Source: Parapedobacter deserti (GTDB lineage Bacteria > Bacteroidota > Bacteroidia > Sphingobacteriales > Sphingobacteriaceae). From it: a stretch of DNA of 64,000 nt. The stretch lies in the NCBI RefSeq assembly GCF_042646065.1, contig NZ_JBHRTA010000059.1:1-64000 (forward strand), in the 5' to 3' direction. Positions 44,498 through 53,441 of this stretch are shown here, one piece after another; position 1 is the stretch's first letter, and each line of letters starts with the position of its first letter. Position numbers and translations under genes: made by a program. A model generated the notes under the pieces. That model made no database searches and was not told the origin of the DNA. It saw nothing but the letters and a program-made list of their open reading frames with translations.

Positions 44498-44685
44498 AAA
44501 ACGATATGAAAAAGATATTTTTTGCATTGATGGGCGCCTTTATCGTTTCGTGTACGCATACCCCACCACGTGGAGACGATCCGGTAAGAAGGGACAGTAC
44601 CGGCGACCCTATTGATCCTATGGATACCACATTGAACCGATTGGATCCGGATTCTGTCACAGACACGCCCGAGGTTGAATTTTAA
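44494..44685 (+). CDS. Small lipoprotein between treZ and the alpha-glucosidase gene
   Basis: 63 residues. The signal peptide ends in FIVSC (Cys20 if the first ATG is used; an alternative ATG lies four codons later at 44506). The mature part is short, Asp/Pro/Thr-rich and has a Met-Asp-Thr-Thr run; it is probably disordered. The start overlaps the treZ stop (ATGA). No family recognised. It is too small for an enzyme. The next gene follows by 18 bases, so it is an internal part of the sugar operon. Confidence 0.6.
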   Translation: MKNDMKKIFFALMGAFIVSCTHTPPRGDDPVRRDSTGDPIDPMDTTLNRLDPDSVTDTPEVEF

Positions 44686-44703
44686 TAGCAACACAGGATA
44701 GGT

Positions 44704-46314
44704 ATGAGCACTGACACCCCAAACCTCACGTGGTGGAAGACTGGTGTTATTTACCAGATCTACCCGCGTTCATTCCGCGATTCGAACGGCGATGGGATCG
44801 GTGACCTGCAAGGCATCACCGATCAGTTGGACTATTTCCAGTGGCTTGGTATCCGTGCGATTTGGATATCCCCCATTTTCCGGTCACCAATGGCTGATTT
44901 CGGCTACGATGTATCCGATTACACGGACATCGATCCGATGTTCGGCACCATGGCAGATTTTGACAGGTTGCTGAACGAAGCCCACCGGCGGGATCTCAAA
45001 GTGATCCTCGATTTCGTGCCGAACCACACGTCGGACCTCCACCCATGGTTTGTTGAATCCAAAAGCTCAAAAACATCTGCTAAGCGCGATTGGTACATCT
45101 GGCAGGATGGCAAACCGGACGGCAGCCCGCCCAACAATTGGAAAAGCGTGTTTGGCGGAGACGCGTGGGAGTGGGATGCCCACACGCACCAATATTACTA
45201 TCACGGTTTTCTTAAGGAGCAGCCCGACCTCAATTGGCGGAACCGGGAGGTGCAGGAGGCCATGTACGATGTGATGCGCTTCTGGCTCGATAAAGGCGTA
45301 GACGGCTTTCGGGTAGACGTGATCTGGCACCTCATCAAAGACGATCAGTTGCGCGACAACCCGCCCAACCCCGACTATTCAGAGACGCAGCCGACCTATG
45401 ACCAGCTACTGCCGGTCTATTCGACTGACCAACCGGAGGTCCACGACATCGTAGCGCAGATGCGGAAAGTTACGGACGCATATGACGAGCGGGTGATCAT
45501 CGGCGAAGTTTATCTGCCCATACAACAGCTGATGACGTATTACGGCGCACAGAATGACGGTGCACATATGCCATTCAATTTTCTCCTGGTGAAACTGCCC
45601 TGGCAAGCGCAGGAGATTGCGGCAGCCATCGATCAGTACGAAGGCGCCCTGCCCGATGGAGGCTGGCCGAACTGGGTATTGGGCAACCATGACAATACCC
45701 GTATTGCCAGCCGTATCGGCGAGCCCCAGGCGCGCGTAGCCGCCCTGTTGCTGCTCACCCTCCGCGGCACCCCCACGTTATATTATGGCGACGAAATCGG
45801 GATGCGGGATGTGCCCATTTCAGCGGAACAGATGCGCGACCCGCAGGGCATCAACATGCCTGACAAAGACCTCAGCCGTGATCCCTGCCGCACTCCTATG
45901 CAATGGTCAAACAAACCATACGCCGGGTTTTCGGAGACAGCACCCTGGCTCCCCGTGGACAAGAAATATGCACGTGTCAACGTCGAGACACAGCGCAACG
46001 ATCCGTACTCCATGCTGTCGCTGTACCACAAGCTGATCCGCTTACGGAACAGCGAGCCCGCGCTAAACCAGGGCAGCTATACGCCCCTGTTGGCAAATGA
46101 TCAGTTGATTGCATACCGACGCGACTCGCCCCACGGTGATAGCTTTCTGGTGGTGCTGAACCTGACGTCGCGGCCATGCCGCTATCGGCAAACCGAGCAG
46201 CCTCTGCTAACGGGCGAGGTAGTTGCCGCCACCTCGCCCGAACTGGAAGGAGCAACGATCGAGGAAAACATTTACCTCGCGGGCGACGAAGGTATCGTCG
46301 TACGGTTAGCATAA
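44704..46314 (+). CDS. GH13 alpha-glucosidase (oligo-1,6-glucosidase-like)
   Basis: A 536-residue alpha-amylase-family exo-enzyme. The start WWKTGVIYQIYPRSFRDSNGDGIGDLQGI is the hallmark of the alpha-glucosidase / oligo-1,6-glucosidase subfamilies (by position, residues 10-38). Catalytic residues: nucleophile Asp in GFRVDVIWHL, acid/base Glu in IIGEVYLP and transition-state Asp in LGNHDNTR. RTPMQW is present. It would hydrolyse alpha-glucosidic bonds in short oligosaccharides, perhaps those left by the debranching and glucanotransferase enzymes. No signal peptide, so cytoplasmic. It is the last sugar gene in the plus-strand set; SPW follows by 40 bases. Confidence 0.92.
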   Translation: MSTDTPNLTWWKTGVIYQIYPRSFRDSNGDGIGDLQGITDQLDYFQWLGIRAIWISPIFRSPMADFGYDVSDYTDIDPMFGTMADFDRLLNEAHRRDLKVILDFVPNHTSDLHPWFVESKSSKTSAKRDWYIWQDGKPDGSPPNNWKSVFGGDAWEWDAHTHQYYYHGFLKEQPDLNWRNREVQEAMYDVMRFWLDKGVDGFRVDVIWHLIKDDQLRDNPPNPDYSETQPTYDQLLPVYSTDQPEVHDIVAQMRKVTDAYDERVIIGEVYLPIQQLMTYYGAQNDGAHMPFNFLLVKLPWQAQEIAAAIDQYEGALPDGGWPNWVLGNHDNTRIASRIGEPQARVAALLLLTLRGTPTLYYGDEIGMRDVPISAEQMRDPQGINMPDKDLSRDPCRTPMQWSNKPYAGFSETAPWLPVDKKYARVNVETQRNDPYSMLSLYHKLIRLRNSEPALNQGSYTPLLANDQLIAYRRDSPHGDSFLVVLNLTSRPCRYRQTEQPLLTGEVVAATSPELEGATIEENIYLAGDEGIVVRLA

Positions 46315-46354
46315 TCATGGACGAACTCATGGGATACACTAAATAACTAACATC

Positions 46355-46741
46355 ATGCGATTTATTAGCAGACCGATACACGCCGTACTCGACTACCTCT
46401 CCGGTATTGCCATGCTGGTGAGCCCCTGGGTACTTAACTTTGCGGACGTCACATTTGCCAGAAACGTTATCGTGGTTTCAGGCGTCGTTGTGATCATCAT
46501 GTCGTTGATTACAAACTATGAAGGCGGGATTTCCAAAAAGATAGCCATGTCTACCCACCTTTGGGGCGATCTTTTTTTAGGCATCTTCCTGGCGGCGTCG
46601 CCGTGGCTGTTCTTATTCAACGAGGAAACGTACATCCCGCATCTCGCGTTCGGACTGCTCTCCATTGTCGCGAGTTTACTCACGGTCAATACTTCGCTGG
46701 TCAAGCGGCACATACCCGTCGATTTCGTTTACAAACGCTAG
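46355..46741 (+). CDS. SPW-repeat membrane protein (first copy)
   Basis: 128 residues with four hydrophobic helices. The SPW motif appears twice: SPWVLNF (about 23-29) and ASPWLF (about 81-86), each in a helix pair, the pattern of SPW-repeat proteins. Function unknown, though the family is often in stress loci. A paralog lies at 56159-56551; the starts MRFISRPIHAVLDY and MRFISRKFHAVLDY are almost the same. The stop is 15 bases from the converging glgX stop. Confidence 0.88.
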   Translation: MRFISRPIHAVLDYLSGIAMLVSPWVLNFADVTFARNVIVVSGVVVIIMSLITNYEGGISKKIAMSTHLWGDLFLGIFLAASPWLFLFNEETYIPHLAFGLLSIVASLLTVNTSLVKRHIPVDFVYKR

Positions 46742-46756
46742 GCGCTAAGCTCCGCT

Positions 46757-48895
46757 CTATGACCTTGACTGCGTCGAGTTAAGTTGACGGTAAACCTGAA
46801 TTGCGCGGCCCGCGATTTGGACCGCCTCGCCTGCCGTGTGGCTTTCCTGCACGGTCTCATCACCATCATCGTTCGTGTCGATCACCTTTTCCCATACATT
46901 CCCGTACTTTCTGTCTTTCGGCAACACAAACTCGAGTGGTTCATGATGCGCATTGAAAATCAGGTAGAAGCTATCATCGATTATCCGCTCGCCCTTCTCC
47001 CCCAGGGAATGGATGCCGTGGCCGCTCAGGAATACCGCAAGTGAGCGCGCGAAGTCGTGGTCCCAGTTCTCATCCGGCATTTCGCGCCCGTCTGGCAAAA
47101 ACCAGGCAATATCCTCCACACCCAGGCCCTTTATCGGTTGCCCCGTAAACCATTTTCTGCGGCAAAATACCGGATGTTTGCGGCGCAGCGCAATGAGTTT
47201 GCGGGTGAAACGAAGCAACGTTTCATCCAACTGATCCCAATGCACCCACGAGATTTCGTTGTCCTGGCAGTACGCGTTGTTGTTTCCCCCCTGTGTCCTT
47301 CCGATTTCATCCCCGGCCAGCAACATCGGTACGCCCTGGGAGAGCATCAACGTAGCGATGAAATTACGCTTCTGCCGTGCCCGCAGGGCATTGACCTCAG
47401 CATCGTCGGTAGGCCCCTCCGCGCCGCAGTTCCACGAACGGTTGTGACTCTCCCCGTCCTGGTTATCTTCCCCGTTTGCCTCGTTGTGTTTCTCGTTATA
47501 AGACACCAGGTCGTGCAGCGTAAAGCCGTCGTGGGCCGTTACGAAGTTGATACTCGCCGTGGGCCGCCGATAATCGTCCTGGTAGAGGTCAGAGCTTCCC
47601 GTAAAACGCTCAGCAAACTCAGATAGGGTGCTTTCTGCGCCGCGCCAGTAGTCGCGGACGCAATCGCGGTACTTGCCGTTCCATTCGGCCCATCCCGGCG
47701 GGAAATTGCCGACCTGATAACCTCCCTCACCCAGATCCCACGGCTCGGCTATGAGTTTGACCTGCGAGATCACGGGGTCTTGGTGGATGATATCAAAGAA
47801 GGCGCTCAGCCGGTCCACTTCATGCAGCTCCCGCGCCAGTGTCGCAGCAAGGTCAAAACGGAAGCCATCGACGTGCATTTCGGTGATCCAGTACCGCAGG
47901 CTGTCCATGATGAGCCTCAGGACGATCGGCAGGTTGGCATTCAATGTATTGCCGGTTCCGGTATAGTCCATGTAATACCTGGGATCCTCCGTCAGCCGGT
48001 AGTAATTGGCGTTGTCTATGCCTTTGAAGCACAGTGTAGGCCCGAGGTGGTTTCCTTCAGCGGTGTGGTTGTACACCACGTCCATGATCACCTCAATGCC
48101 TGCGGCGTGCAGTGCTTTCACCATGCTCTTAAATTCCTGCACCTGCTGCCCCATTGTACCGGAAGAAGCGTAACGCGCCTCCGGCGCGAAAAAGCCGATG
48201 GAGTTGTATCCCCAGTAGTTGGATAGCCCTTCGCTCTGCCTGTCGTTGACAAATTGGTGTACCGGCATCAGTTCAATGGCCGTGATCCCCAGTTTTTTCA
48301 GGTAGTCTACCGTGGCCGGATGGCCGAGCCCGGCGTATGTACCGCGCAGCGGTTCCGGAACTTCCGGATTAAGCATGGTAAACCCTTTTACGTGTGCCTC
48401 ATAGAAAATGGTTTTGTGAAAGGGGATATTCAGCTGCTTGTCGCCCTCCCAGTCAAATGCCGGGTCCACAACGATTGACTTGGGCACATAGGGCGCACTG
48501 TCCACGTTGCTGAGGCTCAGATCACCGTCGGGGTGGCCAACTTCATACCCTAGCTGGGCTTCATGCGTATAAACAATACCGGATATTGCCTTAGCATAGG
48601 GGTCGAGCAGCAGCTTATGAGCGTTGTACCGGTGGCCGGCCGTAGGCTCATACGGTCCATCCACCCGGTAGCCGTACCGCTGGCCCGGCCTCAGGCCGGG
48701 GATGTAGCAATGCCATACCTGGTGAGTGCGCTCAGTGAGGGTAAACCTTTCCTCACGGGCATCCGTGTCATCGCCATCAAACAGGCACAATTGAACCTTA
48801 ACAGCATTTTCGGCATAAAGGGAGAAGTTTACTCCCTCTCCGTCCCACGTAGCGCCCAGCGGATACGGTTTTCCTGGATAGATCGGATATTTCAT
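46757..48895 (-). CDS. glgX: Glycogen debranching enzyme (isoamylase type)
   Basis: A 712-residue GH13 enzyme that hydrolyses alpha-1,6 branches of glycogen and limit dextrins. N-terminal CBM48 (about 5-110; YPLGATWDGEGVNFSLYAEN), the barrel with GFRFDLAATLARE (nucleophile Asp), LIAEPWDLGEGGYQVG (acid/base Glu) and TAHDGFTLHDLVSYNEKHNEANGE (by position; third Asp). A longer frame to 48946 overlaps the fusion gene and lacks similarity, so MKYPIYPGKPYPLG at 48895 is the start. It follows treY-malQ by 40 bases, making a two-gene operon feeding linear maltodextrins to TreY and MalQ. Confidence 0.93.
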   Translation of the reverse strand: MKYPIYPGKPYPLGATWDGEGVNFSLYAENAVKVQLCLFDGDDTDAREERFTLTERTHQVWHCYIPGLRPGQRYGYRVDGPYEPTAGHRYNAHKLLLDPYAKAISGIVYTHEAQLGYEVGHPDGDLSLSNVDSAPYVPKSIVVDPAFDWEGDKQLNIPFHKTIFYEAHVKGFTMLNPEVPEPLRGTYAGLGHPATVDYLKKLGITAIELMPVHQFVNDRQSEGLSNYWGYNSIGFFAPEARYASSGTMGQQVQEFKSMVKALHAAGIEVIMDVVYNHTAEGNHLGPTLCFKGIDNANYYRLTEDPRYYMDYTGTGNTLNANLPIVLRLIMDSLRYWITEMHVDGFRFDLAATLARELHEVDRLSAFFDIIHQDPVISQVKLIAEPWDLGEGGYQVGNFPPGWAEWNGKYRDCVRDYWRGAESTLSEFAERFTGSSDLYQDDYRRPTASINFVTAHDGFTLHDLVSYNEKHNEANGEDNQDGESHNRSWNCGAEGPTDDAEVNALRARQKRNFIATLMLSQGVPMLLAGDEIGRTQGGNNNAYCQDNEISWVHWDQLDETLLRFTRKLIALRRKHPVFCRRKWFTGQPIKGLGVEDIAWFLPDGREMPDENWDHDFARSLAVFLSGHGIHSLGEKGERIIDDSFYLIFNAHHEPLEFVLPKDRKYGNVWEKVIDTNDDGDETVQESHTAGEAVQIAGRAIQVYRQLNSTQSRS

Positions 48896-48935
48896 AATCA
48901 AACAACCGCCATTGATTCCTTTTGTTTTAAATTCC

Positions 48936-51900
48936 TTACCGGCCATACAGCCGCACCAAATCGCTCAGTTGCCGTTGCAGCCGGGGGGTCAGCTGTCCCG
49001 ACTCCAGCCGCCACTGCCAGTTGGCCTGTGGCGCTGCAGGGATATTCATCCGCGCGTCGCTGCCCAGCTTCAGGACGTCTTGCACCGGCAAGATGGCCAG
49101 CCACGCGGGAGAGGCGTATGCCATGCGGCAAAGCGCATCGACCGCGTGTTGCGGAGTGAGCCGGCCAGCCCCGATATAGGCACCGAGTTGTGCTTTGCCT
49201 TCGGGTTTCAGTTCATCGCGGTACCACCCGAGCGCTGTATTGTTATCATGCGTCCCGGTAAACACGACATCCGTCGGGGCATGGTTGTGCGGCGCATGAA
49301 GATTCGTCCCTACATCGTCGCCGAAGGCAAACTGCAGTACCTTCATGCCGGGCATGCCCAGCTCGTCGCGCAGCTGGTAGATCCCTTCATGGATATCACC
49401 AAGATCTTCCGCAATAAAAGGGAAGGATTCGATGGCCTCCCTGATCGCATCGAACAAGGCAATGCCCGGCCCTTTCTTCCATTCGCCATGCTTGGCACTT
49501 TCGGCCCCTTTGGGTATTTCCCAGTAATCGTGGAACGCTCGGAAATGATCGAGACGCAGCAGATCGTAGAACTCCAGGTTTTTGCGGATACGATCTGCCC
49601 ACCATCGATAGCCCTGCTCCGCATGCTTTTCCCATCGGTATACCGGCATCCCCCACGCCTGTCCTTCGGTATTGAAATAATCAGGTGGCACACCCGCCAT
49701 GCCGGCCATGCGGCCGCGGCTATCCAGGCTAAACAGCTCCGGATGAGCCCACACATCTGCCGCATCGTGGTTAATATAGAAGGGCAGGTCGCCTATCAAT
49801 TTGATCCCGGCGTTATGACAATACGTTTTGAGGCGCTGCCACTGCAGATGAAACTGGTACTGTAGCCACTTTATTTTCCGGAGTTCATAAGCATGCTCAT
49901 TCCTGAACGCCGCCATTGCCTGGGTTTCCCGCTTGCGGTAGGCATCCGGCCAGGCGTACCAAGGCTTTCCCTGATGAAGTTCGCGCAACGTTGCGAAGTC
50001 TGCATAATCATCCAGCCAATGTGCCTCCCGGGTACAGAAATCGGCAAATCCCGGCTCCTCCTTACCGTTCCATTGCTGGAGGTAATTGCGGAACGCTTTG
50101 GCGAAGAAAAACTGCTTCACCGCTTCTGCTTTCTCGTAGTCTACGCGATCCGACGGTTGGAGGCGGTGCTTTTCCAATTCGCTATCGGCAATCCAGCCAT
50201 GCTGCCTGAATTCGTCGAGGCTGAGCAGCAGCGTATTGCCTGCCATCGATGACCGTGTGCTGTATGGCGAATACGCTACACCTTCGTCCGTGGGATTGTG
50301 GGGGAGCATCAGCCAATACCGTTGCTTGGCCTTACGCATGTAGTCGGCAAAGCGGAGCGCTTCCGGACCAAGGTCGCCCACACCATACGGCCCGGGAAGC
50401 GAGAACAAGGGCAGCAAGAGCCCAGCGGCGCGCTTGCTCTCTTTCGGTGCCTCCGATGCGGTCCAAACCCCTATGGGCAGCCGCCCTAGCGCATCGTTGA
50501 GCCGCAGTCCATGTGCTGTCTCGCATTCCTCTCCCGTGAGCGCGTTGCGCCAACGGGTTGGGGCCCCTGCCGGCAGCTTTATCCGCGTAGTACCCCAATC
50601 AATCCGATCGACCGCGCTGCCGCGGCTTGTCATTGCAGGCGGCAGATGGAGCGGCACAACGACCAGCAACCAATTTCCGCCCTGCCTTCGCATGAAGGAG
50701 AGCACATGACGTTTTCTTCGTCCCTTTGCAGCTACCGGCTCATAGTCGCCGGTCTGAAAAAGCGCGGCGTGAGACCGCCGCAGTTGTGCCAGCCGCTCGA
50801 CGACGGCATATTTCAACATTCCGCTGTGCCGCTCCTTCCACCACGCTTTCACGGCGTCCGCACCACGGCCTTCCGAACCTTCCAACTTCTGCTGCCACTT
50901 GCGCCGTAGGCGGAAATCCACTGGCCGGCGGTTGTCCGGATCGACAAACGAAAGGTCCCACCCTTCTCCACCCTGGTAGATGTCGGGGACACCCGGGCAG
51001 GTAAACTTCAGCACCACCTGCGCCAGCGAGTTTACGATGGCTGCGTCCGTGAGTTCGGCATGCAGCGCGCGGAACTGCTGAATGAACGGCGTATCCGAGC
51101 GCAATATCCTGCGGACGAACCGGAGGGTTGCGGCTTCATATTCCTCATCGGGAGCTGTCCAATTGGTATGCCGCTTCGCTTCGCGCAGTGCCTTTACCAG
51201 GTAAGCCTCCAACCGGCTCCGGTACCCCTTGACGGGCTGTCCGGGCATGGGATAAGTACCCCATAGCGTCTGGTAAATAAAATATTCGTCATTTGCGTCC
51301 GGAATCCCGTTGGTTTTATAGGGCGCGTTCAGCCTCATCCATTCCTTTACCGCCGATGTCCAGACCCGGGGGGCCGCCGTGATGGTCTGCAGGCGCGCCC
51401 TGACATCTTCGCCACGTTTCGTATCATGTGTAGCACTGGCGTTCATGGCATGAGGATACCGCATTGCCCGCTGCTGCATGAACCGGTGAAAATCAGCCGG
51501 ATCGATGCTGAAAACCATCGGAGAGCCGCCCACCTCGTTAGCGCCGATATCGCGGTGGTAGGTATACATAAGCGTATCTTCCAATCCTTTTGCCATAAGC
51601 GCGCCCGTGAGCTGCATGCACCGCTGGTAGAACACCACCATGTCCTTCACCCGCTGCTTGGTGTCCGTCAAAAAGGCGGGCACCAGGCGGCTTTCCAGGA
51701 GGCTCAGCTCCTCACGCAAATCGGGCTCATTTAGGGCCGCCCGTTGCAGCGTTTGCCGCACTTCGGCTGCTTCCTGTTCGGTAAGCGGAAAGGTACGCCC
51801 GTACCAACGGTATATGGGGCAATGGACGATAAAAGAAGCCAGTGCCGATTTAAGTGCTGCTTCGTTTATATTTGCCGGCAGCCCGTCTCCGTCCAATACA

Positions 51901-53048
51901 TGATCGCGCAAAAAAAGGAACAGGTTATTCAGTTCGCCCTGCATATCGTTAGCCAGCAGGCTGCGTTTTGCCTGCAGCAGCAGCGACGGGAGATCAGCCT
52001 GCCCGGCAAGCTTTTCGTAGAACCGGGAAAAGCGGCGTTCGTTGCTGCCGTCGGTCAGCACCCCGTTTACCATGGCCAGAAATTCGTAGCCCGTAGCGCC
52101 CTGCACAGGCCAGTAGCTGGGAAGGGGCTCATCCTGCTGAAGGATTTTCTCAACCACGACATAGGTCTCTTCACCGACCAGTTGCCGCAGCCACGTCAGG
52201 TAACCCGCCGGGTCGGCGAGACCGTCCACATGATCTATGCGCAACCCGGTGAATACACCCTCCCGCAGCAGCTTGCTGATCATGCGATGGGTCGCGCGGA
52301 ATACCCGGTAGTCGTGAACGTTGACGGCGATCAGCCCATTCACCGTGAAAAAGCGCCGGTAATTTATCCGGTGCCCGGTTTCCTGCCAATGGCAGGGCTC
52401 GTAGTATTGGCAGGCGATCACCTCCCGGACAAACGCCTCCTCGCAATTTAACTGTTCAAGGGCCGTCTGCCAGGCATCCGGATCCACCTTGCCATGCGCA
52501 CCCATCCGTTGGCGGGTAAGTTCAAGGCCTGCTGCATTAATGGGCCAATGCTGCCCGTTGTGTTCCATCACCAGCTTTCCGTCTGCCATCTGCACCGTTA
52601 ACCGGCCTGCGGCGATCACCTCATCCAGGGGTGCATCAAGAAAAGGCAGCATAGGCCGGCCCGAAAAATACCGCGGAGCGGCAAAGGAGGTATCGAAATA
52701 TCGGCTAAACTCCGAGTCCGGGCCGTTTTCAAGCATATCCCACAGCCAGCGGTTCTCCGGATGGAAAGCCATATGATTGGGCACAATATCCTGAATCCAT
52801 CCGATACCGGCGTCGGCCAGCTCCGCGGTCACGGCCCGTAGCTGTTCGAGGGTACCTATTTCGGGGTTAACCTGCAGAAGATCGGTTTGGTCATAGCCGT
52901 GCGTGCTGCCCGGTACGGCCCCGAAAATCGGCGATGCATATATGGCCCCTACCCCCATGCGCCGCAGATAGGGAATTAGCGGCACTAAATCCGACAAGGT
53001 AAAATCCTTGTTAAACTGAATCCGATATGTCGTTGCTGGTACATTCAT
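48936..53048 (-). CDS. treY-malQ: Malto-oligosyltrehalose synthase / 4-alpha-glucanotransferase fusion
   Basis: One uninterrupted frame of 1370 residues. Residues 1-about 830 are TreY: TTYRIQFNKDFTL, nucleophile Asp near 270 (LRIDHVDG), acid/base Glu near 297 (VVVEKIL) and Asp near 541 (ATHDTKRGED). From about 865 it is MalQ (GH77): AGLLLPLFSLPGPYGVGDLG, Asp near 1165 (LRLDHFRAF), Glu near 1213 (FIAEDLGD) and Asp near 1268 (GTHDNNTALGWY). Both sets of catalytic residues are intact. The TreY half isomerises the reducing-end alpha-1,4 bond to a trehalosyl unit; the MalQ half shuffles glucans. A joined enzyme could lengthen short dextrins before TreY uses them. The linker region is polar, about 835-862. 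Confidence 0.95.
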   Translation of the reverse strand: MNVPATTYRIQFNKDFTLSDLVPLIPYLRRMGVGAIYASPIFGAVPGSTHGYDQTDLLQVNPEIGTLEQLRAVTAELADAGIGWIQDIVPNHMAFHPENRWLWDMLENGPDSEFSRYFDTSFAAPRYFSGRPMLPFLDAPLDEVIAAGRLTVQMADGKLVMEHNGQHWPINAAGLELTRQRMGAHGKVDPDAWQTALEQLNCEEAFVREVIACQYYEPCHWQETGHRINYRRFFTVNGLIAVNVHDYRVFRATHRMISKLLREGVFTGLRIDHVDGLADPAGYLTWLRQLVGEETYVVVEKILQQDEPLPSYWPVQGATGYEFLAMVNGVLTDGSNERRFSRFYEKLAGQADLPSLLLQAKRSLLANDMQGELNNLFLFLRDHVLDGDGLPANINEAALKSALASFIVHCPIYRWYGRTFPLTEQEAAEVRQTLQRAALNEPDLREELSLLESRLVPAFLTDTKQRVKDMVVFYQRCMQLTGALMAKGLEDTLMYTYHRDIGANEVGGSPMVFSIDPADFHRFMQQRAMRYPHAMNASATHDTKRGEDVRARLQTITAAPRVWTSAVKEWMRLNAPYKTNGIPDANDEYFIYQTLWGTYPMPGQPVKGYRSRLEAYLVKALREAKRHTNWTAPDEEYEAATLRFVRRILRSDTPFIQQFRALHAELTDAAIVNSLAQVVLKFTCPGVPDIYQGGEGWDLSFVDPDNRRPVDFRLRRKWQQKLEGSEGRGADAVKAWWKERHSGMLKYAVVERLAQLRRSHAALFQTGDYEPVAAKGRRKRHVLSFMRRQGGNWLLVVVPLHLPPAMTSRGSAVDRIDWGTTRIKLPAGAPTRWRNALTGEECETAHGLRLNDALGRLPIGVWTASEAPKESKRAAGLLLPLFSLPGPYGVGDLGPEALRFADYMRKAKQRYWLMLPHNPTDEGVAYSPYSTRSSMAGNTLLLSLDEFRQHGWIADSELEKHRLQPSDRVDYEKAEAVKQFFFAKAFRNYLQQWNGKEEPGFADFCTREAHWLDDYADFATLRELHQGKPWYAWPDAYRKRETQAMAAFRNEHAYELRKIKWLQYQFHLQWQRLKTYCHNAGIKLIGDLPFYINHDAADVWAHPELFSLDSRGRMAGMAGVPPDYFNTEGQAWGMPVYRWEKHAEQGYRWWADRIRKNLEFYDLLRLDHFRAFHDYWEIPKGAESAKHGEWKKGPGIALFDAIREAIESFPFIAEDLGDIHEGIYQLRDELGMPGMKVLQFAFGDDVGTNLHAPHNHAPTDVVFTGTHDNNTALGWYRDELKPEGKAQLGAYIGAGRLTPQHAVDALCRMAYASPAWLAILPVQDVLKLGSDARMNIPAAPQANWQWRLESGQLTPRLQRQLSDLVRLYGR

Positions 53049-53164
53049 AGTAATTGATTTAACCCACTAAGCGGCCGATTGTTCGGCATGCCGGTGCTTA
53101 AAAAAAACAGTACGCACAAAACAAAAATCACTGCCGGCTGTTAGCACAAAAAAGAGGTGTTGAC

Positions 53165-53419
53165 ATGAAAACGCTTGACAGAAACCAGCTTGAACTCATG
53201 GGCTTTAATCCGCCTGAAGGCCCCTATGTTGCTAACGGGCGGCTTTACCGTTTCTTTATCCTGCGCAACAAGCCCTGGATCGGCGTGGAGGAATACCTGC
53301 CGACAGAAACCGGCCAGCAAGGAGACAGTGAGGTGTATGCGGTAAATTACGGTACGCACCGCGTTGAGCCCATCCATACACTTGAGGATCTGCAATACTT
53401 TTTGTACAATCATTATTGA
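53165..53419 (+). CDS. Small hypothetical protein divergent from treY-malQ
   Basis: 84 residues: MKTLDRNQLELMGFNPPEGPY at the N-terminus, then YRFFILRNKPWIGVEEYLP and a C-terminal LEDLQYFLYNHY. Soluble, with aromatic-rich beta-like strands; no domain recognised. AAGAGGTG lies 8 bases before the ATG, a good ribosome-binding site. It is transcribed away from treY-malQ and ends 22 bases before the converging zinc dehydrogenase. A role in the stress island is inferred only from place. Confidence 0.65.
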   Translation: MKTLDRNQLELMGFNPPEGPYVANGRLYRFFILRNKPWIGVEEYLPTETGQQGDSEVYAVNYGTHRVEPIHTLEDLQYFLYNHY

Positions 53420-53441
53420 CCGCAGGCAAAGCCTGCTCCTA

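Noticed and set aside
48912..49865. 317-codon plus-strand frame opposite the MalQ half
   Set aside because: Antisense shadow of a high-GC coding region; the opposite strand has intact GH77 motifs.
53422..53436. GCAGGC-AAA-GCCTGC hairpin as a terminator
   Set aside because: Short 6-bp stem without a T-run between converging genes; too weak to claim.
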